A stretch of 64,000 nt of DNA from Ohessyouella blattaphilus. GTDB taxonomy: Bacteria; Bacillota; Clostridia; Lachnospirales; Lachnospiraceae. Below the pieces are notes generated by a model that was not told the DNA's origin, made no database searches, and worked only from the letters and a program-made list of their open reading frames with translations. The stretch's first letter is position 1. Each line of letters begins with the position of its first letter. The stretch covers positions 55,696-119,695 of the forward strand of contig NZ_JAMXOC010000007.1 of NCBI RefSeq assembly GCF_024721265.1, in the 5' to 3' direction. Positions 54,494-63,945 of this stretch are shown one piece after another. Made by a program: the position numbers and the translations under genes.

Positions 54494-57391
54494 ATGAAAA
54501 AGCGAATAACGGCAATACTTCTGCTTTTGGCAATTCTCGTAAGCCTACTAACTGCCTGCGAGAAGCCTAGTCAAAAGAAGATCACAAACGATAAAACATT
54601 TGCTAGCTATAAAGACATTCCCGGAGTGACTGAAGAATTAATCGAGCAAGTGGAAGCGATAAAAGCATCTCGCTCTTCATTATCCTTTGCCACTACGCCC
54701 TCTACAGAAGCTTTCGTCTGTAGTGAGTGTAGTAAAATCAAGGGATTCGTTCCCGACTGCTGCGAATGGTTAAGCGAACTCTTCGGTATCGAATTTGTGC
54801 CTGAACTACAAGATGTGGTGCCTCTTTTTGAGGGTCTTAGAAATGAAACCAACGACTTTGTTGGGGATCTTTCGCCGACCCCCGAAAGAATGGAAAAATA
54901 TCATATGACAAAGCCCATTGTCGAACGTACGCTTAATTATTTTTATAGCGAAGACCACCCTGTTTCTCTAGATGAAATAGACGAGGGCACCATGACCTTT
55001 GGCTTCTTCACCGGTGGTACCGCAAGCGCCGATGTGGATCAGGTTACCGATGCCAAGTTTAAGACGGTTTTTGTGGATACCTTTGAAGAGGCGGCAGCCC
55101 TTTTAAAAGACGGAACAATAGACATGTTCTTTACCGACGGCACTAGCGAAGCAAATTTTGATGAAATCGGTGGCATCCTTACCAATGAATATTATCCTCT
55201 TGTTCATATCCCCGTTTCCATGACTACCAAAAATGATGAACTTAAGCCCATCATTGAGGTGATCAACCTTTATCTAGAACAAGAAGATACCTCTGAGCTT
55301 TCAGAAATGTATGCCAGTGGTGTCGCCCAGTATCGCTCAGAAAAGTTCAATTCACTCCTCACCGCGGAGGAGCTGGCTTATATCGAGGCTCATAACCCAG
55401 ATAATCCCGTACTCTTAGGTGCCGAGTTCGACCGTTATCCCACTAGCTTTTATAATAAAAACGAAAAGCAGTGGCAAGGGGTTTCCTTTGATATCCTAGG
55501 CGAAATCTCTAAGCTTAGCGGTCTCGCATTTAAAGTGCAAAATCATTCTGGTACGCCGTTTGCCGAGTTAAAGAGCGATTTAAAAGACGGCAAATTAGAA
55601 ATGCTTACTGCGCTCGCCTATAACACCGTCCGTGACAAGGGTGTCCTCTGGCCGGCCGAGCCCTATTCATCCGATAATTACGCATTGATCTCGAAGGCAG
55701 ATACTCCTATCATTGAACCGAATCAAATTCTTCGTGTTAAAATCGCTGTTCTCGAGGACAGCCTTTACGAGGCCACATTTGATAAGTGGTTTCCTGATCA
55801 TCCACACAAGCACGTATACCAAACTATGGACGAATGCTTTGAAGCTCTTGCTTCAGGCGAAGTCGATTACATCATGGGTAGCACGGATGCCGTGCTAAGT
55901 ATGACGAACTATAACGAGAACCCTAACTACCGAGCTAATATCGTTTTTAATACCCTCTATCACAGCAGCTTTGCCTTTAATGAAGAAGAGACCATCTTAG
56001 CTTCCATCATCTCCAAAAGCCAACAGTTTGTAGACGTGGACGCTATTTCCAATGAATGGTCTCACAAAGCCTTTGATTACAGCGCTCTACTTGCAAAAAA
56101 GCAAATACCGTACCTTATCATCTTAGCCGGTCTATTGCTCCTTATATTAGCCTTAATGGCCATGTTGATGCGCAAAAACAAACACACGGAAAAGCACCTC
56201 GCTTATCTCGTTGAGGCAAGGACGAAAGAGTTGGAAGTTCAGACCTATAATGCTCAAAAGGCCTCCATGGCTAAGAGCGATTTCCTCTCCCGCATGAGTC
56301 ACGAAATCCGTACGCCACTAAATGCTATTATTGGCATGGCCCAGGTTCAAAAGCAATTGCCAGACCTTTCGGGTAAAGCGCGACAAAGCAACGAAGAAAT
56401 CCTAGCTGCATCAAAGCACTTATTAGGTCTTTTAAACGATATCCTCGATATGTCAAAAATAGAATCAGGAAAATTCAAATTAGAAAACAAACCTTTTGCT
56501 CTAAAAAAAGCTATCGAAGAGGTTGTTAACATGATTTCCGTAAAATCAGAAGAGAAATCTATTCGCTTTACAGCTACTACCGATAACCTTCCCGATGTAA
56601 ACGTCCTCGGAGACAAAATGCGACTAAAGCAAGTGCTTATTAACTTATTAGCCAATGCGATTAAATTCTCACCTGAAAACGGTCAGGTAACCTTTTCCGT
56701 AACCACCGAACGTGAAACAAACAGCCTGCTCTTCCTTCATTTTTCTGTTACCGATACGGGATGTGGTATCTCCGAAGAAATGCAAAAACGTTTATTCAAA
56801 CCTTTCGAGCAGGCAAACCAAAGTAGCTCTGAGACCACGGGTAGCGGTCTCGGCTTAGCCATTAGTCAAAATCTCGTTCACAATATGGGTGGGCAAATTA
56901 AAGTGGACAGCACCCTCGGTAGCGGATCTTCTTTCTCCTTTACCATTTCGCTTAAAAAGGCCAAGGGAACTGCTATTGATGAACCTACCGAGATTACCAT
57001 TCCTAACCTGCAAGGCAAGACCATCCTCGTTGCCGAAGACATCCTCGTTAACCGGGTCGTCTTAGAAGAACTTCTTAAGAAGACTGGTATTGCCGTTGAG
57101 GTAGCTGTTGATGGAGCTAAAGCTTTAGAACGCTTTAAAGCTTCGAAGCCGGGTTATTATGATATCATTCTAATGGATATTCAAATGCCACATATGAATG
57201 GTTATGAAGTTACCGCCGCTATTCGCGCCCTTGACCGAGAAGACGCTAGAACCGTACCAATTGTGGCGATGACCGCCTTTGCCTATGCCGAGGATATCGC
57301 CAAAGCGAAAGAAAGCGGCATGACCGATCACATGGCCAAACCGCTAGAAGTAAATATTTTATGGGAGATTTTAAGTAAATACGTTTCTTAA
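54494..57391 (+). CDS. Hybrid sensor histidine kinase with two solute-binding domains
   Basis: A 965-aa sensor. N-terminal signal with lipobox LLTAC (Cys near residue 22); two extracytoplasmic SBP_bac_3-type regions (about 30-290, degenerate, and 300-530, clearer: PVLLGAEFDRYPTSFYN); one membrane helix (about 538-560); HisKA with the phosphorylated His603 (SHEIRTPLN); HATPase_c (NLLANAIKFSP, GSGLGLAI); and a C-terminal receiver with Asp895 (ILMDIQMPHMNG). This is a BvgS-like layout without HPt or output domain, and no response regulator is adjacent. It probably senses an amino-acid-like ligand; the partner lies elsewhere. Confidence 0.92.
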   Translation: MKKRITAILLLLAILVSLLTACEKPSQKKITNDKTFASYKDIPGVTEELIEQVEAIKASRSSLSFATTPSTEAFVCSECSKIKGFVPDCCEWLSELFGIEFVPELQDVVPLFEGLRNETNDFVGDLSPTPERMEKYHMTKPIVERTLNYFYSEDHPVSLDEIDEGTMTFGFFTGGTASADVDQVTDAKFKTVFVDTFEEAAALLKDGTIDMFFTDGTSEANFDEIGGILTNEYYPLVHIPVSMTTKNDELKPIIEVINLYLEQEDTSELSEMYASGVAQYRSEKFNSLLTAEELAYIEAHNPDNPVLLGAEFDRYPTSFYNKNEKQWQGVSFDILGEISKLSGLAFKVQNHSGTPFAELKSDLKDGKLEMLTALAYNTVRDKGVLWPAEPYSSDNYALISKADTPIIEPNQILRVKIAVLEDSLYEATFDKWFPDHPHKHVYQTMDECFEALASGEVDYIMGSTDAVLSMTNYNENPNYRANIVFNTLYHSSFAFNEEETILASIISKSQQFVDVDAISNEWSHKAFDYSALLAKKQIPYLIILAGLLLLILALMAMLMRKNKHTEKHLAYLVEARTKELEVQTYNAQKASMAKSDFLSRMSHEIRTPLNAIIGMAQVQKQLPDLSGKARQSNEEILAASKHLLGLLNDILDMSKIESGKFKLENKPFALKKAIEEVVNMISVKSEEKSIRFTATTDNLPDVNVLGDKMRLKQVLINLLANAIKFSPENGQVTFSVTTERETNSLLFLHFSVTDTGCGISEEMQKRLFKPFEQANQSSSETTGSGLGLAISQNLVHNMGGQIKVDSTLGSGSSFSFTISLKKAKGTAIDEPTEITIPNLQGKTILVAEDILVNRVVLEELLKKTGIAVEVAVDGAKALERFKASKPGYYDIILMDIQMPHMNGYEVTAAIRALDREDARTVPIVAMTAFAYAEDIAKAKESGMTDHMAKPLEVNILWEILSKYVS

Positions 57392-57395
57392 AGAT

Positions 57396-57439
57396 AAAAA
57401 TCGTCAATCACAAATTTAAGCTTGTGATTGACGATTTTT
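57396..57439. terminator. bidirectional terminator between the hybrid kinase and glycerate kinase genes
   Basis: Perfect 18-bp stem: AAAAATCGTCAATCACAA and its complement (57396-57413, 57422-57439), T-run on both strands. Confidence 0.92.
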
Positions 57440-57441
57440 CT

Positions 57442-58674
57442 TTACCTTTTTACTAATACCACCGAAACATCGTTTACATTGGTGCCAGTTGGCCCAGTCA
57501 TAATTAAGCCCTCCGTCTTTTGCAGCGCGTGGTAGGCATCATTTTCTTGTAAAACCTCATAGATGCTAAGACCGGCTCGCAAAAGCTTAGCTTTTGTCTC
57601 GCCATCGGCGTAACCACCAGCAGCATCGGTCGGGCCATCGGTACCATCGCTACCAACACTAAAGACCGCTGTATTATCCAATCCGGCAATGCCTTCAGCG
57701 GCAGCTAGCGCCAATTCCTGATTGCGCCCACCAAGGCCTTTACCTGTTAAGTGAACTACAGTCTCACCACCACATATAAACGCGATACTCTTTGCCGTGC
57801 TTTGATAGCTTTTAGCAATTGCGGCTAAGAAGGCTCCTGCTTCCTTTGCCACACAGTCTAATTGATCGGTAAGATACACCACTTCATAACCAAGTTCTTT
57901 ACACGCTCCCTCGGCGGCGTCACAGAGATTCTTTACACTACCTGTAATTACCGTCTCTACATTATCTAACGCTTTTGGTGTCTCTCCCTTTAGTAATTCC
58001 ATTACCTTTTCACTAAAGGACAGTTTATACTTCTCCACAATCTCTAATGCCGCCTCCTGGGTGGAGGAGTCAGGATACGCCGGACCAGAAGCAATCATAT
58101 CGAGAGGATCTCCTAAGATGTCACTTAAGACGATGCTATATACTTTCGCCGGAGCACAGATTTTAGCGAATTTGCCACCTTTTACTGCCGATAAACGTTT
58201 GCGAATCGTATTGATTTCCACAATGTCAGCGCCACAGGCCAACAGCTTTTCCGTCACGTCTGTAAGTTCCTCTGATGATACTAATGGTTTCTCAAAAAGC
58301 GCTGAACCGCCACCAGAAAGTAAAAACAAGACCGTATCTTCCGGTTTCAAATCACTCACTAAGTCAAGGGCTGCCTGGGTTCCTTTAAAGGAGTTCTCAT
58401 CGGGAACTGGATGTCCCGCCTCGTAGCAAGCAATCCTCGGAATTTCACCCATTACGTGGTCGTATTTTGTCACTACCACTCCAGCAACGATCTGATCGCC
58501 TAATAATCCGGCAGCGGCTTTTGCCATCTGCCAGGCCGCTTTCCCAGTGGCCACTACATACAGTTTACCACCGGTAAACTCCTTATTTGCTAACGCCTGC
58601 TTAACCGCCTCATCTGGCAACACTTTCTTAATAGACTCCTTAACGATAAAGTCTGCATCTTCTCTTAACCGCAT
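57442..58674 (-). CDS. Glycerate kinase, MOFRL/DUF4147 type
   Basis: Type II glycerate kinase of 410 aa, probably forming 2-phosphoglycerate. Family motifs are VVATGKAAWQMAKAA near residue 40, LLSGGGSALFEKP near 115, SDILGDPLDMIASGP near 190, and the MOFRL segment GRNQELALAAA with SVGSDGTDGPTDAAGGYAD near 340. The start has GGAGAGCGAG-type purines upstream. It follows the gntP gene by 17 bp and is the last gene of a cdaR-gntP-kinase set for glycerate use. Confidence 0.92.
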   Translation of the reverse strand: MRLREDADFIVKESIKKVLPDEAVKQALANKEFTGGKLYVVATGKAAWQMAKAAAGLLGDQIVAGVVVTKYDHVMGEIPRIACYEAGHPVPDENSFKGTQAALDLVSDLKPEDTVLFLLSGGGSALFEKPLVSSEELTDVTEKLLACGADIVEINTIRKRLSAVKGGKFAKICAPAKVYSIVLSDILGDPLDMIASGPAYPDSSTQEAALEIVEKYKLSFSEKVMELLKGETPKALDNVETVITGSVKNLCDAAEGACKELGYEVVYLTDQLDCVAKEAGAFLAAIAKSYQSTAKSIAFICGGETVVHLTGKGLGGRNQELALAAAEGIAGLDNTAVFSVGSDGTDGPTDAAGGYADGETKAKLLRAGLSIYEVLQENDAYHALQKTEGLIMTGPTGTNVNDVSVVLVKR

Positions 58675-58691
58675 CTCGCTCTCCTTCTACT

Positions 58692-60083
58692 TTAGTGGAA
58701 AAATAAACTTAGGACAAAGATAAAGGCGATGGAACATAAACCTTCTACTAATGTAACCATTGTTTGCGTTTTGTACCCTTGTTCTGGTGTCATCTCTCCA
58801 AAATTTGTTACTACCCAAAAATATGAATCATTTGCATGGGATACCGTCATTGCTCCTGCCCCAATTGCCATTACACAAAGGGCTGACATAACTGGCGAGG
58901 CCATACCTAAGGCTCCCATAAGAGGTGCCATTATACCAGCAGTTGTAGTAATCGCTACCGTTGAAGAGCCTTGGGCGGTCTTTAGAATTGCTGCTAGTAA
59001 GAAGGGGAAGAAAATTCCAATTGGTTCAAGCACATTTGCATTATCCGTAATAAAATTAACCAAGCTCGTGGCTGCAATTACTTTTCCTAAAACGCCACCT
59101 GCAGCTGTAACAAACAAAATAGGTCCTACGGTTTTTAACGTATCGTTCGTCAAATCGTAAAGTTGCTCGGTTAGCTTTGACTGAACTAACAAAATAATGC
59201 CCAGCAGCACCCCTACCGCTAGAGCGATAATTGGCGTTCCTAGGAAAATACAAGCAGTCGAGAGTGCACCTGTCCATCCTAGGATAGACGAAACATTTGA
59301 CAATGCCATTAAAAGAATAGGCACTAATATCGGGGCCAATGACATAAGTCCTGAAGGAAGCTTTCCATAGGATTTTACAAGTTCCTCATACGTTTGCACA
59401 GTTTCTTCTGCTTCTAATTCATCCTTTGATTTTACTTTCTTACCAATATGTTTCGCAAAGAAATACGCGCCTGCTAAAGCAGGAATCGAAACTAATGCAC
59501 CAAATCCCATAACCAGTAGCATATGATTACCAATCCCCAAGGTATTCGCGGCTGCTATCGGTCCTGGTGTAGGAGGAATAAATACATGAGAGGCATATAA
59601 ACCAGCAGATAGACACATGGTCATTGCCACTGATGAGGCCCCTGTTCTTTTCACTAGTGCTTTACGGATAGGATTAAGAACTACAAATCCCGAATCACAG
59701 AAAACGGGAATGGATACCACCCATCCCATTAACTCAATCGCTAATTCAGGATGCTTTGGTCCCACAACCTTTATGACCAAATCCGCTAATTTAAGTGCTG
59801 CGCCTGTTGCTTCCAAAAAGGTACCAATCATTGCCCCAAATATAATGACGATACCAATACTGGTGAATGTTGATGAAAAGCCATTGCCAATTACGGTGGC
59901 TATCCCATCGGTTACATTTCCCTCTGCATCCGTTACCGCCGCAAAGGGGATTCCTCCAACAACTCCTAAAACTAGTGACACTAGTAGGATGGAAAGAAAT
60001 GGGTGAATCTTAAACTTGCTAATCATTAGAATCATGGCGACAATCGCCACGATAAAAACAATTAAAAATGGTACTCCTGTCAT
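58692..60083 (-). CDS. GntP family gluconate/glycerate:H+ symporter
   Basis: Membrane carrier of 463 aa with about 12 to 14 helices. It has the GntP pattern: IHPFLSILLVSLVLG, GAMIGTFLEATGAA, FIPPTPGPIAAANTLG and a C-terminal SPVMSALCVMAIGAGAMTVSHANDSYFW. The ATG at 60083 has GAGGAGG 9 bp upstream. Given the kinase next door, glycerate is a more likely substrate than gluconate, but sequence alone does not show this. Confidence 0.9.
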   Translation of the reverse strand: MTGVPFLIVFIVAIVAMILMISKFKIHPFLSILLVSLVLGVVGGIPFAAVTDAEGNVTDGIATVIGNGFSSTFTSIGIVIIFGAMIGTFLEATGAALKLADLVIKVVGPKHPELAIELMGWVVSIPVFCDSGFVVLNPIRKALVKRTGASSVAMTMCLSAGLYASHVFIPPTPGPIAAANTLGIGNHMLLVMGFGALVSIPALAGAYFFAKHIGKKVKSKDELEAEETVQTYEELVKSYGKLPSGLMSLAPILVPILLMALSNVSSILGWTGALSTACIFLGTPIIALAVGVLLGIILLVQSKLTEQLYDLTNDTLKTVGPILFVTAAGGVLGKVIAATSLVNFITDNANVLEPIGIFFPFLLAAILKTAQGSSTVAITTTAGIMAPLMGALGMASPVMSALCVMAIGAGAMTVSHANDSYFWVVTNFGEMTPEQGYKTQTMVTLVEGLCSIAFIFVLSLFFH

Positions 60084-60244
60084 AGTGTGTGTCCTCCTCA
60101 AGACAATTTTTTGCACATTTTGTATAATTACATTAATTGTATTCATACTGCTTTGTGCTTTATCACTATAATCTAGCAGATTTCCACACATTCGTAAATG
60201 TTATAGAGGACATAAAGTTTCAATTCTTTTCGTCTCCTGTAACA

Positions 60245-61393
60245 TTACTCTCCCAGATTAAGATTTTGGTAGAATAATAAGGCCATATAGTAACTAGGCG
60301 CATTGGATAGCTTCCTAATGTCCTTTCCCGTATACTCTGCTAGTTTCTTAAGCTTATACTGGAGAGTATTTTTATGCATATAAAGCGCTTCTGACATCTT
60401 CCCCAGGGAGCCATCGTACTTAAAGTAATTCTCTATTATTCTGGCATACTCCTCCCATTTTTCTCTAGGAACGCGAATCATTGTCTTTTCCACATATTCT
60501 TCCATGGTCTCTCGAGATATCTCATCCAAAAAAAGTTCTATATCTAACTCATCGTAACAAATAATGCCTTCTCTACTAAGTAGCGCCATAGATGCTGCCT
60601 TTTCCGCCTCAATTCGACCGTTATATATGGTTCCCTTACTCTCATAACTACCATCGATTCCGGCAATCATCTCCCGTCCGTATTTCTCATGAATTAGATT
60701 AATCATGCGAATTACTTTATCCTTTAATACCGCCGTGTCACAATCTGGATACAGACAGTACTGCTTGTCTGGCGCTCTGAGATAAGGACCCTTCTCCAGC
60801 TCCATTTGCTGTCTAACTGCAGTTTCCATATCTTCTAAAAGCTTTTGTCCCTCCAAGGTATCTAAAAGTGCTTGATAATCGAGAAAATGGAGTACCACAA
60901 CTCGGTAAGGCCTCGTAATATCAATTTGCAGATTCTGCCCACGCTGAATAAACTTCCGGCTATACGGTAGAGCCGAGTTTAAAAACCATTCTTCGATAAA
61001 CCGATTTTTCATCCGATTATCGTAACGCTTTGCATCTCGGCGAATACTGTCTTCAATCATGATCTCTGTAATTTTCCTAACGATGTTTCCATAAGGAGCA
61101 ACTCGTTCTCGCTCCCCTGTCACCCCCACCACGCCAACAATTTCTCCAGCGACAATGAGGGGTAGATTCGTCCCCATCCTTGTGGTTTTAGTCTCCATTT
61201 CCGAGGTAATATAAAGCTCTGGCAGCTTCTCCGTAATAATTCGTCTAGCGCCCTCGTGCAGATCACCAATCCGGCTCTCATCCGTACTGGCGATAATCTT
61301 TCCTTGATGGTCCATCAGATTAATATGTTCATTTATCTCGTTGCCAATTTCTTCCACAATCGACTGAGCCACCAGATTTGAAATATACATCAT
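60245..61393 (-). CDS. CdaR family transcriptional regulator
   Basis: Regulator of 382 aa: sugar-diacid recognition domain (about 1-135, starting NLVAQSIVEEIG), a middle GGDEF-like fold without active site, and a PucR-type helix-turn-helix (about 325-380, ALYMHKNTLQYKLKKL). CdaR members activate glycerate and glucarate genes in response to such acids. The ATG at 61393 overlaps the upstream stop as ATGA with GGAG 7 bp before. It lies directly before gntP. Confidence 0.93.
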   Translation of the reverse strand: MMYISNLVAQSIVEEIGNEINEHINLMDHQGKIIASTDESRIGDLHEGARRIITEKLPELYITSEMETKTTRMGTNLPLIVAGEIVGVVGVTGERERVAPYGNIVRKITEIMIEDSIRRDAKRYDNRMKNRFIEEWFLNSALPYSRKFIQRGQNLQIDITRPYRVVVLHFLDYQALLDTLEGQKLLEDMETAVRQQMELEKGPYLRAPDKQYCLYPDCDTAVLKDKVIRMINLIHEKYGREMIAGIDGSYESKGTIYNGRIEAEKAASMALLSREGIICYDELDIELFLDEISRETMEEYVEKTMIRVPREKWEEYARIIENYFKYDGSLGKMSEALYMHKNTLQYKLKKLAEYTGKDIRKLSNAPSYYMALLFYQNLNLGE

Positions 61394-62406
61394 AAGCATT
61401 CTCCTTCATTGGCTTTAGCAAATAGCAATTCACTACCTGGAAGTTGCTCTGCAAACGTCACGTTAAACACTCCTTGGGGGCGATTAAGGCTGATACTAGC
61501 ATGCCTTTCTTTTTCCCTTGCTGCCTGTTCCATGCAAGCGACTAAATCCGCCAGCACCTGCTGGGTAAGATGTCCACCTCGCCAGTGAAAAATCAGCGGT
61601 TTCTTCTTACGAATAGCCTGGGGAACTCGCTTTTTCACGTCCTCCATCTTCGTAAATGACAGCTTCTTCTCACGGTAGTAAAAATGCTCCTTTGATTCAC
61701 ATTTTGGCACAGGGTATATAACCGGTTCGTGATCTTTAAATACTTGTTGATCACTTAAGTTAAAGTAATCATAGCGAACCATCTCCCCGCCACCAAGGGT
61801 GTTATCAAACGTAGCATCAAGGTGAAAATATTTGCCCTCAATACGGATAATGTTCCAGGCGTGTCGATACTTAATCCCCTTTTCGGGATTTGCTTCAGAA
61901 ATGGCGATAATGCACCAAAGGCCCACGGCATCACAAAGCACTTTAACCGTTTTAGCAATCCCCTCACAGACACTGACACCGTGACCTAAAGGCCCGATAA
62001 TCTCGTGAGAATACGGTTTTTTAAGCTTATCATAACGAACATTCTGGCAAATAAAGTCGTGGATTGCCTGCTCTTTTTCTTTTTCGCTTTTTCCTTTTAA
62101 GGGCGCTGCTAGCTTACTCACTCGCGCATTCATCATCTGCCCCTGCTCCACTACCTTCTTTTTTGTAAATAGGTACTCTGGAATAAACAAGACGTGACTC
62201 GCCTCTTGGTAAAATTTATAACGGTAGCCTACGGCATAGAAAATCTCCGGATGATCTAGGCGTAACTTAAAGAAAATCTCTTGGAGCTCACCACCATCTG
62301 TTTTTGGTATGGCAAATGACGGCTCTAGTTTCACAAGCCCCACTTTCATGGCATGGTAAATATTCTGTTTTGTTTTATTCATTTTACTGTAGTAATACGC
62401 TTCCAT
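61390..62406 (-). CDS. Transglutaminase-like domain protein
   Basis: A 338-aa soluble protein with a transglutaminase core (about 140-260): catalytic Cys in GVSVCEGIAKTVKVL, His in YRHAWNII, Asp in YFHLDATFDNT. No signal peptide. Such proteins are usually cysteine peptidases or amidases in bacteria; the substrate is unknown. The only good family-like start is the ATG at 62406 (MEAYYYSK), which has no Shine-Dalgarno and lies 6 nt after an extended -10 (TGTTATGAT). The 3' end overlaps cdaR by 4 bp. Confidence 0.75.
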   Translation of the reverse strand: MEAYYYSKMNKTKQNIYHAMKVGLVKLEPSFAIPKTDGGELQEIFFKLRLDHPEIFYAVGYRYKFYQEASHVLFIPEYLFTKKKVVEQGQMMNARVSKLAAPLKGKSEKEKEQAIHDFICQNVRYDKLKKPYSHEIIGPLGHGVSVCEGIAKTVKVLCDAVGLWCIIAISEANPEKGIKYRHAWNIIRIEGKYFHLDATFDNTLGGGEMVRYDYFNLSDQQVFKDHEPVIYPVPKCESKEHFYYREKKLSFTKMEDVKKRVPQAIRKKKPLIFHWRGGHLTQQVLADLVACMEQAAREKERHASISLNRPQGVFNVTFAEQLPGSELLFAKANEGECL

Positions 62407-62420
62407 GTCTCTATCATAAC

Positions 62421-62450
62421 AAAAAATAGGCGCTACCGCGCCTATTTTTC
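62421..62450 (-). terminator. terminator after the lipoprotein gene
   Basis: Perfect 12-bp stem AAAAATAGGCGC / GCGCCTATTTTT with a 4-nt loop, T-run on the minus strand, 6 bp after the stop. Confidence 0.92.
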
Positions 62451-62455
62451 CATTT

Positions 62456-63847
62456 TTACCAATTATAAATATACTGATCGTAACTAATATCGAAAACCAC
62501 ACCTGTCTTTATATCCACATCTACTGATACCGAGTAGTAAGCATTGTCAACATCTTTTTCCCAGGTATAGCTCTTAAGGCTATCCCCTTCATAAAGATCA
62601 TCCTCATCTCCATAGACTTTTTTCACCTCTTCTATAGTGCTACCGATGGTGATACCGCCGGCAAAGAGTACCTCGATGCTCTCTCCTTCGATGTTATAGC
62701 CAGAAATGGAGACCCCGTACACCTTGCAATCTTTCACATTTAACGGCTCTTTCGTATCATTATACACGGTTAAGGAAAGACTATTTCCCTCTTCGTTTTC
62801 CACCCAGACAAAATCCATATCGTCCGCTTCCACCATGGTATCCGAACTTGTGTATTCTTCATCGTATACGTAACCTAGTTTTTCAAACTCAGCAATACTT
62901 ACTGGTAACTTTAATACTTCTTCGCCTACTTGAACATTAAATTCCGTCCAATCATCACTTAGTTTGTCACTTTTCTTAAGATCGGTCTTTTTAACATCTC
63001 GTTCGTAATAATCGTCCCCATCGTCTTCCCAGTCACTATAGCCACCAGCCTCTAAAGCCGCTTTCGGAATTTCAATCTTATCAACAGTATTGTAATCGGT
63101 AAATGTCATTTCGATTAAGCAAGCATTAATCTTCACATCTTCGTCTTTGAATTCATCCATGCTCTCAAAAACCGATGACATATCAAAGGAAAATCTCGCT
63201 GGCAACACTTCCTTCCGGTAGATGTCAACCATGATTGGAAACTCTAGCTTCTCTAACTCGTCTGTGTCGAAAAGGCCGCTAGTAAATTCCTCTAACATAT
63301 CCTCATCAACCATCTTATAAAAATCTTTGCCGCTCAGCGTTCCTTTGAGACGAAAGCACTCTTTCCCACTTACTTCTATCGTTTCTTTATCCGTACTGAA
63401 TTTGTCAGCATTGGCCACAAGGGTTTTGTAGGAATCCTCATTCATACTGATTGTTGAAGCTTCCCCACTGTTTACTTCCCAGTAATCATCAACGCCAACA
63501 TACGAAAGTAGCTCACCATCTTTCTCTTCCTGATAGAGCTCCATTTCCTGACTATTGGTGGCTCCTGCGTATTTCATAGACACCTCACCCGTACTTTTGC
63601 TAATGTACGGATTTATGATGGCCTCGGTATCAAGGGTCATTGCAATGCCAACCTCCCCTTCATCAGGGTGTTCAAATTGCATATCTAAGACGGTACTGCC
63701 TACATAGGATTCAATCGTCTTACTGCTCTCCACCAAATCTGCAAAAAGATTTTCTGGAGTGGCTTTTTTCTTACACCCAGTTATTAATCCCGGGATCATA
63801 ACCGCGACTAATGCTAAGGCGCCAATTCTCCTTATTCCTTTTTTCAT
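62456..63847 (-). CDS. Putative lipoprotein of unknown function
   Basis: Exported protein of 463 aa. Signal peptide with lipobox LITGC (Cys near residue 25). Residues about 30-250 resemble the LolA/LppX-like lipid-carrier fold seen in Firmicutes lipoproteins (long beta strands around YVGSTVLDMQ, VSMKYAGATNS). A second part (about 265-463) has Asp/Glu-rich segments and an SmpA-like VYGDEDDLYEG region. I cannot name a family. Start ATG 63847 chosen because it places the positive charges and hydrophobic core correctly, though AAGGA stands close to it. Confidence 0.7.
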   Translation of the reverse strand: MKKGIRRIGALALVAVMIPGLITGCKKKATPENLFADLVESSKTIESYVGSTVLDMQFEHPDEGEVGIAMTLDTEAIINPYISKSTGEVSMKYAGATNSQEMELYQEEKDGELLSYVGVDDYWEVNSGEASTISMNEDSYKTLVANADKFSTDKETIEVSGKECFRLKGTLSGKDFYKMVDEDMLEEFTSGLFDTDELEKLEFPIMVDIYRKEVLPARFSFDMSSVFESMDEFKDEDVKINACLIEMTFTDYNTVDKIEIPKAALEAGGYSDWEDDGDDYYERDVKKTDLKKSDKLSDDWTEFNVQVGEEVLKLPVSIAEFEKLGYVYDEEYTSSDTMVEADDMDFVWVENEEGNSLSLTVYNDTKEPLNVKDCKVYGVSISGYNIEGESIEVLFAGGITIGSTIEEVKKVYGDEDDLYEGDSLKSYTWEKDVDNAYYSVSVDVDIKTGVVFDISYDQYIYNW

Positions 63848-63900
63848 TTCCTTACATTCCTCCATTTTCCTTTGTATTTTTTTCTTGCCCTTCACCTATC

Positions 63901-63930
63901 ACTATATTATTTTTCAAAGGAAGATGTCAA
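63901..63930 (-). promoter_or_regulatory. promoter of the lipoprotein gene
   Basis: Minus-strand -35 TTGACA and -10 TATAGT with an 18-bp spacer. It starts only 16 bp from the predicted intron end. Confidence 0.65.
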
Positions 63931-63945
63931 ATATTATCTGCATAT

